Below are positions 7,810 through 16,583 of a stretch of DNA of 64,000 nucleotides, piece by piece. The notes beneath the pieces were generated by a model that did not search any database, was not told the origin of the DNA, and saw only the letters and a list, made by a program, of their open reading frames with translations. The position numbers and the translations under genes are program-made. Numbering within the stretch: the stretch's first letter is position 1; every line of letters begins with the position of its first letter. The stretch lies in NCBI GenBank assembly GCA_965199665.1, contig CBDASO010000001.1:372001-436000 (forward strand), in the 5' to 3' direction. The DNA comes from JAVVHH01 sp965199665. Lineage in GTDB: Bacteria; Pseudomonadota; Alphaproteobacteria; Acetobacterales; Acetobacteraceae.

Positions 7810-9123
7810 ATGAGTCTAACCCGACGCGCGGCGCTGGCCGCAGGTGTCGCGACGATGGTCGCCAGCCGACATGCCCAGGCGGCCACCGAGATCGACCTGT
7901 TCTTCCCGGTGCCGGTGCAGGGCAAGCTGGCGGTCGAGATGCAGCGGCTGATCCGCGAGTTCAACGGGTCGCATCCGGACATCGCGGTCACCCCGGTCTA
8001 CACCGGCTCCTACGACGACACGAACCTCAAGACCCGCAGCGCCATCGGCGCCGGGCGCCCGCCCGCGGCCGTGATCATGTCGGCCAACTTCGTCCGCGAA
8101 TACGTCATCAACGACGAGACGATCCCGCTCGACCCGCTGCTCGGCGAGGCGCCGGACGCGTTCATGAGCCGGTTCTGGCCGGCGCTGCGCACCAACGCGA
8201 CCGAGAACGGCCACGTCTACGGCGTGCCGTTCCACAACTCGACGCCGCTGCTGTACTACAGCGTGGATGCGTTCCGGGAGGCCGGGCTCGACCCGGAGCA
8301 GCCGCCCCGGACCTGGGCCGAATGGGTCGCCGCCGCGCAGAAGCTGGTCAAGCGCGAGGGGTCCACCACCACGCGCTGGGGCCTGATGATCCCCGGCACC
8401 TACGACTACCTGGGCTGGCTCACCTCGGCGCTCGCCATGTCCAACGGCGGCGAGTTCTACAACGAGCGCTGGGGCGGCGAGGTGTATTTCGACAGTCCGA
8501 GCACGGTCGGCGCCATCACGCTGCTCGACGACTTCGTGCACAAATTCAAGGTGATGCCCGAAGGTGTGACGGACGCAAACGCCTGCACCTCGGCCTTCTT
8601 CAGCGGGCGCACCGCCATGATGATGCTGTCGACCGGCAGCCTGTCCTTCGTGGGCGACGGCATGAAGTCGCCGTTCAAGGTCGCCTTTGTCCCGTTCAAC
8701 GTCGCCAACGCGGCCCCGATCGGCGGCGCGTCGCTCATCATTCCCAAGGGCAACTCGCCGGAGCGGCAGCGCGCGGCCTGGACGTTGATCCAGTGGCTGA
8801 CCAGCCCGGAAATTTCCGGCGCCTGGAGCCGCTTCACCGGCTATTTCTCGCCGGTCCGCGCCGCCTACGACCTGCCCGCGATGGGCGAGTTCCTGCAGAA
8901 GAACCCCAACGCCAAAATCGCGCTCGACCAGCTCAACCTCTACGGCCGTTCCTGGTTCGCGACCTACAACACGGTGGGCGTGCGCAAGGCGCTGGAGGAC
9001 CAGGTGCAGGCGGTGCTGTCCGGCCGCACCAAGCCGGCCGAGGCCGCCCGGCTGGCGCAGCAGAATGCGGACGCGCTGCTCAAGCCCTATGTCGAGCATA
9101 CCGCGCTGAGCCTGCCGAAATGA
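7810..9123 (+). CDS. UgpB-like ABC transporter substrate-binding protein
   Basis: A periplasmic family 1 binding protein of 437 residues, the same size as E. coli UgpB. It begins with a twin-arginine-like signal (MSLTRRAALAAGVATM, cleavage near SRHAQA). The mature start is IDLFFPVPVQG. It contains YGVPFHNSTPLLYYSVDAF and FTGYFSPVRAAYDLP, patterns seen in UgpB-type glycerol-3-phosphate binders. GAG precedes the ATG by a short spacer. The stop overlaps the start of the phosphodiesterase (ATGA), tying uptake to hydrolysis. A ligand such as glycerol-3-phosphate or a glycerophosphodiester is likely but not proven. Confidence 0.85.
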   Translation: MSLTRRAALAAGVATMVASRHAQAATEIDLFFPVPVQGKLAVEMQRLIREFNGSHPDIAVTPVYTGSYDDTNLKTRSAIGAGRPPAAVIMSANFVREYVINDETIPLDPLLGEAPDAFMSRFWPALRTNATENGHVYGVPFHNSTPLLYYSVDAFREAGLDPEQPPRTWAEWVAAAQKLVKREGSTTTRWGLMIPGTYDYLGWLTSALAMSNGGEFYNERWGGEVYFDSPSTVGAITLLDDFVHKFKVMPEGVTDANACTSAFFSGRTAMMMLSTGSLSFVGDGMKSPFKVAFVPFNVANAAPIGGASLIIPKGNSPERQRAAWTLIQWLTSPEISGAWSRFTGYFSPVRAAYDLPAMGEFLQKNPNAKIALDQLNLYGRSWFATYNTVGVRKALEDQVQAVLSGRTKPAEAARLAQQNADALLKPYVEHTALSLPK

Positions 9124-9956
9124 GCCGGGTCACCATCGTGCAGCTCACCGACCTGCACGTCCGCCCCGAAGGCGTCCCGGCCTACCGGGTGGCGGAGACG
9201 AACATGCTGACGGAACGGGCGCTGCGCCGGGTCGCGGCGCTGCGGCCGGCGCCAGACGCGGTGATCATCACCGGCGACCTCACCGATTGCGGGCTGGTCA
9301 GCGAGTACGAGCTGCTGGCCGGCCTGCTGCGGCGTACCTTGTCGATGCCGGTCTACGTCGTGCCGGGCAACCACGACCGGCGCGAGGTGCTCCTCGCGTC
9401 GATGGCGGGCGTGCGCTCGATGCCGGGCGGCTTCGTGCAGTATGCGATCGACGACCTGCCGGCCCGGATCGTGATGCTCGACACCGTGGTGCCCGGGGCC
9501 GGCCATGGCGAGCTGTGCCACGAGCGGCTGGCCTGGCTCGACCGCACGCTGGCGGAACGGCCGGACGCGCCGACGCTGATCGGCATGCACCACCCGCCCT
9601 TCCGCTGCGGCATCGCGCACATGGACCGCATCGCGCTGCGCGAGCCCGAGCGGTTGCGGGAGATCGTCGCGCGGCATGCCCAGGTGCAGCGGATCGTCTG
9701 CGGGCATCACCATCGCCCGGTGGTGGCGCCGTTCGCCCACGCCATCGCCTCCATCGCGCCGAGCGTGGCGCACCAGGTGGAGTTCGATCTGTCAGTCGAC
9801 GCGCCCGCCGCCTTCGTGATGGAGCCGGCCGCCTTCGAGGTGCATCTGTGGGAGGCCGATACCGGCTTCGTCAGCCATGTCGCGGCGGTGGAGGCGTTCC
9901 CCGGGCCGTTCCCGTTCCTGACTGATCCCGACTACCCCGGGCGCGGCGCCGCGTGA
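9120..9956 (+). CDS. GpdQ-like metallophosphoesterase (glycerophosphodiesterase/cyclic nucleotide phosphodiesterase family)
   Basis: A 278-residue cytoplasmic binuclear-metal phosphodiesterase. The full set of calcineurin-like motifs is visible: QLTDLHV near the N-terminus, ITGDLTDCG, PGNHDRRE, MHHPPFRCGIAHMD and CGHHHRPV. The distribution closely follows GpdQ, including the APSVAHQV segment near the C-terminus. No signal peptide. It is translationally coupled to the UgpB-like binding protein, so cleavage of an imported glycerophosphodiester is the natural role. CpdA-type cAMP hydrolysis is the alternative. Its last 25 bases overlap the convergent cysA-like gene. Confidence 0.85.
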   Translation: MSRVTIVQLTDLHVRPEGVPAYRVAETNMLTERALRRVAALRPAPDAVIITGDLTDCGLVSEYELLAGLLRRTLSMPVYVVPGNHDRREVLLASMAGVRSMPGGFVQYAIDDLPARIVMLDTVVPGAGHGELCHERLAWLDRTLAERPDAPTLIGMHHPPFRCGIAHMDRIALREPERLREIVARHAQVQRIVCGHHHRPVVAPFAHAIASIAPSVAHQVEFDLSVDAPAAFVMEPAAFEVHLWEADTGFVSHVAAVEAFPGPFPFLTDPDYPGRGAA

Positions 9957-10612
9957 GCCGAGCCGGCCGAGTTCGCGACCCGGCCGCCCTGCAAGACGAC
10001 GGAGCGGTCGGCCAGTGCGGCGGCTTCCTCGTGGTCGTGGGTGACGAACAGGGTCGTGGTGCCGAGCGCGTCGTGGATCTGGCGCAGCTCGGTGCGCAGC
10101 CCTTCGCGGACCTCGCGGTCCAGCGCGCCGAACGGCTCGTCGAGCAGCAGGATGCGCGGCTCCACCGCCAGCGTGCGTGCCAGGGCGACGCGCTGCCGCT
10201 GCCCGCCGGAAAGCTGCTGCGGCATGCGCGCGCCCAGCCCGCCGAGGCGCACCAGCCGCAGCATGCGCTCCACCGTGTCGGCGATCTCGCGCCGCGGCAG
10301 CCGGGGGCGGCGGACCTGCAGGCCGAAGCCGATATTGCCGGCCACCGTCATGTGCTCGAACAGCGCGTAGTTCTGGAACATGAAGCCCAGGTTGCGCCGG
10401 CCCGGCGGCAGGTTCTCCGCGGGGCGGCCGTCGAGGAACAGCCGGCCGCTATCGGCGTCGTCCAGCCCGGCGATGATGCGCAGCAGCGTGCTCTTGCCCG
10501 ATCCTGAGGGGCCCAGCAGCGCCACGAATTCGCGGGCCCCCACGTCGAGGTCGATCCCCTGCAGGATCCGGGTCGCCCCGGCCGTCTTGCACAGGTTCTC
10601 CGTCCGGATCAT
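9932..10612 (-). CDS. cysA: Sulfate-type ABC transporter ATP-binding protein, short form
   Basis: ATPase of the sulfate importer. Walker A GPSGSGKST, signature LSGGQRQR, Walker B ILLLDEPFGALD and H-loop VTHDHEEA are intact. ATG at 10612 overlaps the end of cysW. The protein has only 226 residues, whereas classical CysA has about 340-365, so the C-terminal regulatory (TOBE-type) domain is missing. The frame stops at 9932 inside the convergent phosphodiesterase gene. It could also energise the ATPase-less Ugp-like permeases next door, since CUT1-type and sulfate ATPases are related; that is speculative. Confidence 0.85.
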   Translation of the reverse strand: MIRTENLCKTAGATRILQGIDLDVGAREFVALLGPSGSGKSTLLRIIAGLDDADSGRLFLDGRPAENLPPGRRNLGFMFQNYALFEHMTVAGNIGFGLQVRRPRLPRREIADTVERMLRLVRLGGLGARMPQQLSGGQRQRVALARTLAVEPRILLLDEPFGALDREVREGLRTELRQIHDALGTTTLFVTHDHEEAAALADRSVVLQGGRVANSAGSAHAAPRPG

Positions 10613-11481
10613 GCCGCCACCAGCCGCGCCTGGCCGCCCCGGCGCCGCAGGCGCTCCGCCCGCCATTCCAGCACCGCGCGGCAGCCGATGGTCAGCAGCG
10701 CGACCCCGGCGAGGAGCGTCGCGATCGCGAAGGCGGCGGTGATGTTGTATTCCTGGTAGAGCACCTCGATGTGCAACGGCATCGTGTTGGTCAATCCCCT
10801 GATGCGGCCCGACACGACCGACACGGCCCCGAACTCGCCCATCGAGCGCGCGCTGCACAACAGCACGCCGTAGAGCAGGCCCCAGCGGATCTTCGGCAAC
10901 GTGACGCGTAGAAAGAGCTGCAGCCCGGTGGCGCCCAGCACCAGCGCGGCTTCCTCCTCGTCCTTGCCCTGGGCGCCCATCAACGGGATGAGCTGCGCGG
11001 CCACGAAGGGCAGGGTAACGAAGATCGTCGCCAGCACGATGCCGGGCAAGGCGAAGATGATGCGGATGCCGGCGTCGGACAGGAACGGCCCGAACCATCC
11101 CTGGGCGCCGAACAGTAGAACGTAGGCCAGCCCCGTCACCACCGGCGACACGGAGAAGGGCAGGCCGATCAACGCGGACAACAACCGCTGGCCACGAAAG
11201 CGGAACCGCGTGATGCACCAGGCCGCGGCGATACCGAACAGGGTGTTGGCCGGCACGACCAGGGCGGCGACCACCACCGTCAGCCGAATGGAGGCCATCG
11301 CGTCCGGATCGGTGATCGCGGCGGCGAATACGGCCCAGCCCTCGGAAAAGGCCTGCACGAACAGCACGGCGAGCGGCAGCAGCAGCAGCAGCCCGATGAC
11401 CGCCGCCGCCGCCGCGATCAGCCCGACCCGGACCGCCAACCCCTCGCCGACGCCCCGGCCGCGGAGGGCGTGGTCACGCAT
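10609..11481 (-). CDS. cysW: Sulfate ABC transporter permease CysW
   Basis: Inner-membrane permease of 290 residues. It has six hydrophobic segments, including GLIAAAAAVIGLLLLLPLAV after a short basic N-terminus. Family motifs include PVVTGLAYVLLFGAQGWFG and the EAA-type loop EAALVLGATGLQLFLRVTL, followed by RSMGEFGAVSVVSGRI, which is characteristic of CysW. ATG at 11481 overlaps the cysT stop by eight bases; the frame is open to 11556. It partners CysT in the sulfate/thiosulfate importer. Confidence 0.9.
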   Translation of the reverse strand: MRDHALRGRGVGEGLAVRVGLIAAAAAVIGLLLLLPLAVLFVQAFSEGWAVFAAAITDPDAMASIRLTVVVAALVVPANTLFGIAAAWCITRFRFRGQRLLSALIGLPFSVSPVVTGLAYVLLFGAQGWFGPFLSDAGIRIIFALPGIVLATIFVTLPFVAAQLIPLMGAQGKDEEEAALVLGATGLQLFLRVTLPKIRWGLLYGVLLCSARSMGEFGAVSVVSGRIRGLTNTMPLHIEVLYQEYNITAAFAIATLLAGVALLTIGCRAVLEWRAERLRRRGGQARLVAA

Positions 11482-12301
11482 GGCGCAGCCGGAGCGGGCG
11501 GCTGAGGCGGTCGACCAGCACCAACAGGACGAGGCTGAGCCCGAGCATGGCCACACCCAGCGCCGCCGCGCCGGGGATGTCGTATTGCTCGAGCCGGGTC
11601 ACGATCAGCAGCGGCACGATCTCCGACACCATGGGGCGATTACCGGCGATGAAGATCACCGAGCCGTATTCGCCTACCGCGCGCGCAAAGGCCAGCGCGG
11701 CGCCGGTGGCGATGGCGGGCTTGAGCGGCGGCAGCATCACCCACCAGACGATCTGCGACGGCGAGGCGCCCAGCACCAGCGCCGCTTCCACGGCGGACCG
11801 GTCGAGCCCGGCCAGCACCGGCTGCGTGGTGCGCACCACGAACGGCAGGCCCACGAACAGCAGCGCCACCCCGATGCCGAGCGGCGTATAGGCCACCGTC
11901 ACGCCGAACCAGCCGGCGACCCGGCCGAGCCACCCTTCCGGCACATACAGCGTGGTCAGGGCGATGCCGGCCACCGCGGTCGGCAACGCGAACGGGAGGT
12001 CGACCGCGGCGTCCAGGATGCGGCGGCCCGGGAACCGGTAGCGTTCCAGCACCCAGGCGATCAGCACGCCGAGCGGGATGCTGAGCAGCGCCGCGACCGC
12101 CGCGGTGACGAGGCTGACCCGGAAGGCGCTGACCGTGCGCGGGTCGGTGAACAAGGCAACGAGCCCGGCGGGCGCCAACAGGTCGGCCTTGCCGACCAGC
12201 CCGGCCAGCGGCAGCACCACGATCAGGCCGAAATAGACCAGCGTGAACCCGAGCGACAGGCCGAAGCCGGGCAGCACCCGGCGCGGCCGCCTGGACGTCA
12301 T
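11474..12301 (-). CDS. cysT: Sulfate ABC transporter permease CysT
   Basis: Permease of 275 residues with six hydrophobic stretches. Recognisable CysT segments are DLPFALPTAVAGIALTTLY, the loop EAALVLGASPSQIVWWVML and RAVGEYGSVIFIAGN. ATG at 12301 overlaps the end of the binding-protein gene by four bases (ATGA). Expected to dimerise with CysW in the inner membrane. Confidence 0.9.
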   Translation of the reverse strand: MTSRRPRRVLPGFGLSLGFTLVYFGLIVVLPLAGLVGKADLLAPAGLVALFTDPRTVSAFRVSLVTAAVAALLSIPLGVLIAWVLERYRFPGRRILDAAVDLPFALPTAVAGIALTTLYVPEGWLGRVAGWFGVTVAYTPLGIGVALLFVGLPFVVRTTQPVLAGLDRSAVEAALVLGASPSQIVWWVMLPPLKPAIATGAALAFARAVGEYGSVIFIAGNRPMVSEIVPLLIVTRLEQYDIPGAAALGVAMLGLSLVLLVLVDRLSRPLRLRHA

Positions 12302-13296
12302 CGGTTCGGCTTGTAGATCTGGTCGAAGATCCCGCCGCTGCCGAAATGCTCGCGCTGCACGTCCGCCCAGCTGCCGAAGGTATCGGCCAGCGTGAAGGTG
12401 TTGACGGGCGGGAACACGTCGGCGTGGCGGGCCAGGATCGCCGGGTCGAGGGGGCGGTAATAATGCCGGGCCTGGATCTCCTGCGCCTCCGGCGTCCAAA
12501 GGAAGCGGAGATAGGCGTCGGCCAACTCGCTCGTGCCGTGCTTGGCGGCGACCTTGTCCACCACGGCGACGACCGGCTCGGCCACGATGGTGAGCGACGG
12601 CACCACGATCTCGAGCTTGTCGCGGCCGAGTTGGCGGACGGCGAGGTTCGCGTCGTCCTCCCAAGCCAGCAGGACGTCGCCCTGGTTGCGCTGGGCAAAG
12701 GTGATGGTGCTGCCCCGCGCGCCGGTGTCCAGGATCGGCACGTGGCGGAACAGCTCGGCCACGAAAGCCTGCGCCTTGGCCTGGTCGCCTCCATTGGCCT
12801 TGAGCGCCCAGCCCCAGGCGGCGAGGTAGTTCCAGCGCGCGCCGCCGGAGGTCTTGGGGTTGGGCGTGATGACGGAAACGCCGGGCTTGATCAGGTCGCC
12901 CCAATCCTTGATGCCCTTCGGGTTGCCCTTGCGCACCACGAACAGGATGGTGGAGGTGTACGGCACGGAGTGGTTGGGCAGGCGGCTCTGCCAATCGGAA
13001 GGCAGGAGCTTGCTGCGCTCGGCGATGGCGTCGATGTCCGGCTGCAGCGCGAGCGTCACGACGTCGGCCTCCAGCCCGTCGATCACGGCGCGGGCCTGGG
13101 CGCCGGAGCCGCCATGGCTGGCCCGGATCGACACGTCGCGGCCGGTCTTGGCTTTCCACTGCTTGGCGAAGGCCGGGTTGATGGCGGCATACAGCTCCCG
13201 CGTCGGGTCATACGAGACGTTCAGCAGGCTCGTCTGCGCCCACGCCGCCGGCGCGGCGGCCAGGGCGATCAGCGTGGACAAGGTGAGAAGTCGCAT
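12298..13296 (-). CDS. sbp: Sulfate ABC transporter substrate-binding protein
   Basis: Periplasmic sulfate/thiosulfate receptor of 332 residues, the usual size. A signal peptide (MRLLTLSTLIALAAAPAAWA) is followed by LLNVSYDPTRELYAAINPAF. The family signatures ASHGGSGAQARAVIDGLEAD, NPKTSGGARWNYLAAW and LLAWEDDANLA are present. First gene of sbp-cysT-cysW-cysA, which supplies sulfur for cysteine synthesis. A 147-base gap separates it from the Lrp gene upstream on the same strand and should hold its promoter; no CysB site could be identified by eye. Confidence 0.92.
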   Translation of the reverse strand: MRLLTLSTLIALAAAPAAWAQTSLLNVSYDPTRELYAAINPAFAKQWKAKTGRDVSIRASHGGSGAQARAVIDGLEADVVTLALQPDIDAIAERSKLLPSDWQSRLPNHSVPYTSTILFVVRKGNPKGIKDWGDLIKPGVSVITPNPKTSGGARWNYLAAWGWALKANGGDQAKAQAFVAELFRHVPILDTGARGSTITFAQRNQGDVLLAWEDDANLAVRQLGRDKLEIVVPSLTIVAEPVVAVVDKVAAKHGTSELADAYLRFLWTPEAQEIQARHYYRPLDPAILARHADVFPPVNTFTLADTFGSWADVQREHFGSGGIFDQIYKPNR

Positions 13297-13443
13297 GGTC
13301 GGCTCCTGAAAGGCAGGGTGGAACGATCTGGGCGGCTACCACGCCGCGGCCCGCAGGTCGCGCGCCATTCCACGCAGCGCCGAGCGGCAATGCGACCGGA
13401 GGTTCAACGGCGGGGGCCCACGTTGGTTCAGGCGGCGGGCGGG

Positions 13444-13947
13444 CTACGCGGCCTCCGTCTCCCCATCCGGGTTGCGGCGGTCGCGGAAGGCGCGCGCGGG
13501 CAGGGGGTAGGCCGTGGTGTGCTTGAGCCGCTCCATGGCAAAGGAAGAGGTGACGTTCTTCAGCGGCACCGTTTCGATCAGGCGCTTGTAGAAGCGGTCG
13601 AACTCGGCCACGTCGGCCACCGCGACCCGCAGCATGTAGTCCACTTCGCCGGCCATGCGGTAGGCGTCGACGACCTCGGGGAAGCCGGCGACTGCCTTGG
13701 CGAAGCCGCTGGTCCAGGCCGGCGTATGGTCGGCCGCCTGCACCGCGACGAACACGATCAGGCCGATGCCCACCGCTTCCGGCTTCACCAGCGCGACGCG
13801 GCCGGTGATGACGCCGGCCTGCTCCAGCTTCTGGATGCGCTTCCACACCGGCGTGGCCGACAGGCCGACCAGGTCGGCCAGTTCGGCGATCGGCGTGCTG
13901 GCGTTCTCCTGCACCAGGGCCAGGAGCTTGCGATCGATCTCGTCCAT
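13444..13947 (-). CDS. Lrp/AsnC-family transcriptional regulator
   Basis: A 167-residue cytoplasmic regulator. The N-terminal winged HTH (MDEIDRKLLALVQENASTPI, then LADLVGLSATPVWKRIQKLE) is followed by a RAM/AsnC ligand-binding domain with YRMAGEVDYMLRVAVADVAE. ATG at 13947 starts the canonical helix; the frame is open to 14070 without homology. Such proteins bind amino acids and regulate their metabolism or transport. It lies upstream of the sulfate operon on the same strand, but no link to sulfur is evident. Confidence 0.9.
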   Translation of the reverse strand: MDEIDRKLLALVQENASTPIAELADLVGLSATPVWKRIQKLEQAGVITGRVALVKPEAVGIGLIVFVAVQAADHTPAWTSGFAKAVAGFPEVVDAYRMAGEVDYMLRVAVADVAEFDRFYKRLIETVPLKNVTSSFAMERLKHTTAYPLPARAFRDRRNPDGETEAA

Positions 13948-14172
13948 GAGCGTCCTTGCCGCGCGCGGGAAGAATGACGCCCCTGTAAAGCCCCCCGCGA
14001 CCCGGCGATGCAACTGCCGCACGCGTCGCCACCGGCGGCGGAACCCGGCCGGGTGGCCCGCGCGGAGCACCGGCCTGCTACGGGATGCGGCGCGCGGAGA
14101 AAGAAACCGCTGCCGCCTGCCCCGCCCGGGGACGGCCGCCGCAAATTGGACCCGAGCGGACGCTCGCGGCGA

Positions 14173-14787
14173 TCAGGGCGGCGCGTCGGGCGTCAGATGC
14201 CGCTGCAACATGGCGCGCAACTCGTCGCCGATCGCGGCCTCGGCCGCCGGGTCGGGCCCGGCGGAAAGGGCGATGCGCATCAGCTGCGGCACGATCACCG
14301 CCAGCCGCTCCGGCTGACCCGGCGGCAGCCGCGGGCTCACCCCGGCGAACAACACCTCGATCTGCGCGCGGCGGCGGGCGCGCACGGCCGCTTTCCAGTC
14401 CTGCGCGCCTCCCACGTCGATCAGCGCGGGATACACCGGATGGCGCGCCAGGAAGTCGGCCAGCTCGTCGAACACGGCCGAGGCGACGTCGCGGGCAGGC
14501 TTGCCGTCCAGCAGCGGGCGCAACCGATCCAGCCGGTCGGACAGTTCGTCGGCCAGCGCGGTCACCAGGGCGACGACGATTGCGGGCTTGGTCGGAAAGA
14601 ACAGGTAGAGCGAACCGATGGACGCACCGGCCCGGCCGGCGATCTCCGTCATGGTGGTGGCGTCGTAGCCCTTCTCGAGGAACAGCGCGGCGGCCGCCTC
14701 AATCAGCTGCGCCACGCGATCGCGGCCCCGCTGGCGTTGCGGCGCACGGCCTTTTGGCTCGCCCTCCCTTGCAATTCCTGAAGCCAT
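14173..14787 (-). CDS. TetR-family transcriptional regulator
   Basis: Probable repressor of the divergent MFS exporter at 14853. The N-terminal HTH contains LIEAAAALFLEKGYDATTM and AGRAGASIGSLYLFFPTKP; the remaining ~140 residues are the helical ligand-binding domain. ATG at 14787 gives 204 residues; an ATG at 14817 in the same frame would add ten. Neither has a strong ribosome site. The intergenic region 14788-14852 is the expected operator, though no clear palindrome is visible. The inducer is unknown but probably a toxic substrate of the pump. Confidence 0.88.
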   Translation of the reverse strand: MASGIAREGEPKGRAPQRQRGRDRVAQLIEAAAALFLEKGYDATTMTEIAGRAGASIGSLYLFFPTKPAIVVALVTALADELSDRLDRLRPLLDGKPARDVASAVFDELADFLARHPVYPALIDVGGAQDWKAAVRARRRAQIEVLFAGVSPRLPPGQPERLAVIVPQLMRIALSAGPDPAAEAAIGDELRAMLQRHLTPDAPP

Positions 14788-14852
14788 CCTCGACTTTCTA
14801 CCTGAGCCCGTCCTCATGTGCGGCGGGCCTGCCTTACCGACGGAGACGCCCC

Positions 14853-16583
14853 GTGTCGATCCAACCGCCCGCTGCCGAGCCAATCCGGGCGCCAAACTAC
14901 AAATGGATCGCGCTGAGCAACACCACGCTGGGCATGCTGGCCGCAGCGATGAACTCCTCCATCCTGCTCATCAGCCTGCCCGCCGTGTTCCGCGGCATCG
15001 GCCTGCAGCCGCTGGAGCCCGGCAACATCAACTACCTGCTCTGGGCCATCATCGGCTACATGATCGCCACCGCCGTGCTGGTGGTGGCGTTTGGCCGGCT
15101 CGGCGACCAGTTCGGCCGGGCCCGGATGTACAATGCCGGCTTCGCCGTCTTCACCGTCGCCTCCGTCGCACTGAGCCTGCTGCCAGGGCACGGAGACGCG
15201 GCGGCGCAGTACCTGATCGCGGTGCGGATCGTTCAGGGCGTCGGCGGCGCGCTGATCATGGCCAACTCCACCGCCATCCTGACCGACGCGTTCCCCGCCG
15301 AGCAGCGCGGCCTGGCACTCGGCATCAACGTGGTGGCCGCCATCGGCGGCCAGTTCATCGGCCTGCTGCTCGGCGGCCTCCTGGCCGACACGAACTGGCG
15401 GCTGGTGTTCTGGATCAACGTGCCGATCGGCCTGCTCGGTACCATCTGGGCCTACCTCAAGCTGCAGGACGGGCCGACCCGGGTGCCGCACCGGATCGAC
15501 TGGGCCGGCAATATCAGCTTCGGCCTCGGCCTCGTGCTGGTGCTCACGGCCATCACCTACGGCATCCAGCCCTACCGCGATCAGACCATGGCCTGGGGCA
15601 GCCCCTTCGTGCTGGGCCTGTTCGCCGCCGGGGTGGCCTGCCTGCTGGCCTTTCTGCGTATCGAGCGCTCGGCCACGACGCCGATGCTCGACTTCCGGCT
15701 GTTCCGCATCCGCCCGTTCGCCTACGGCAACCTGGCCAACTTCGCATCCGCCATCGCCCGCGGCGGGCTGCAGTTCATGCTGATCATCTGGCTGCAGGGC
15801 ATCTGGCTGCCGCTGCACGGCTACTCGTTCGAGCAGACGCCGCTCTGGTCGGCGGTGTTCATGCTGCCGCTCACGGTCGGCTTCCTGGTTGCCGGCCCCC
15901 TGGCGGGCGTGCTGGCCGACCGGTTCGGCGGCATGCCGTTCGCCGTCGGCGGCATGGTGCTCGGCGCCGCGAGCTTCGTGGCGCTGTTGGCGCTGCCGCC
16001 CGACTTCTCCTACGGCACCTTCGCCGCGCTGCTGCTGCTCAACGGACTCGGCTCCGGCCTGTTCGTGGCGCCCAACAGCACGCAGATCATGAATGCGGTG
16101 CCGGCGCTGGAGCGCGGCCAGGCCTCCGGCGTGCGTGCGATCGGCACCAATGCCGGGCAGGTGCTCTCGATCGGGGTGTTCTTCAGCCTGATGCTGGCCG
16201 GCTTGGCGGCCACCCTGCCGCGCTCGATGGAGGCCGGGTTGCTGGCCCAGCATGTCCCGCCGGCCACGGCGCACGCCATCGCGGCCACGCCGCCGGTGGC
16301 GAGCCTGTTCGCGGCGTTCCTCGGCTACAACCCGATGGGCCAGCTCATCCCGACCGCCGTGCTGCAGGCCTTGCCGGCAGACAGCGTTGCGTCGCTGACC
16401 GGCACCACTTTCTTCCCCGGCCTGATGGCGGCCCCGTTCAAGCACGGGCTCCTGCTCGCCTTCGGCTTCTCCGCGGCGCTCTACCTTCTCGCCGCGTTCG
16501 CGTCGTGGCGCGGCGGCCGCCATGCCGCCGCGCCGATCGGTCGAGCGGCTAGCGCAGCCCCTCGTGCTCCATCGCGGTCCTGA
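14853..16583 (+). CDS. MFS drug exporter, DHA2 (14-TMS) family
   Basis: An inner-membrane proton antiporter of 576 residues with about 14 hydrophobic segments, the size and topology of EmrB/QacA-type pumps. The GTG at 14853 follows GGAGA with good spacing; the frame is open far upstream without homology. Segments such as FGRLGDQFGRARMYNAG (motif A, loop 2-3) and RIVQGVGGALIMANSTAIL (motif B region) are present. It is divergent from a TetR regulator, the usual arrangement for drug efflux. The last 35 bases overlap the convergent glutathione transferase gene. Confidence 0.88.
   Translation: MSIQPPAAEPIRAPNYKWIALSNTTLGMLAAAMNSSILLISLPAVFRGIGLQPLEPGNINYLLWAIIGYMIATAVLVVAFGRLGDQFGRARMYNAGFAVFTVASVALSLLPGHGDAAAQYLIAVRIVQGVGGALIMANSTAILTDAFPAEQRGLALGINVVAAIGGQFIGLLLGGLLADTNWRLVFWINVPIGLLGTIWAYLKLQDGPTRVPHRIDWAGNISFGLGLVLVLTAITYGIQPYRDQTMAWGSPFVLGLFAAGVACLLAFLRIERSATTPMLDFRLFRIRPFAYGNLANFASAIARGGLQFMLIIWLQGIWLPLHGYSFEQTPLWSAVFMLPLTVGFLVAGPLAGVLADRFGGMPFAVGGMVLGAASFVALLALPPDFSYGTFAALLLLNGLGSGLFVAPNSTQIMNAVPALERGQASGVRAIGTNAGQVLSIGVFFSLMLAGLAATLPRSMEAGLLAQHVPPATAHAIAATPPVASLFAAFLGYNPMGQLIPTAVLQALPADSVASLTGTTFFPGLMAAPFKHGLLLAFGFSAALYLLAAFASWRGGRHAAAPIGRAASAAPRAPSRS

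Noticed and set aside
14814..16523. Minus-strand ORF of about 570 codons opposite the MFS exporter
   Set aside because: No domain or membrane pattern; it is low-complexity and His/Gln/Arg-rich, and the plus strand encodes a clear 14-helix transporter.
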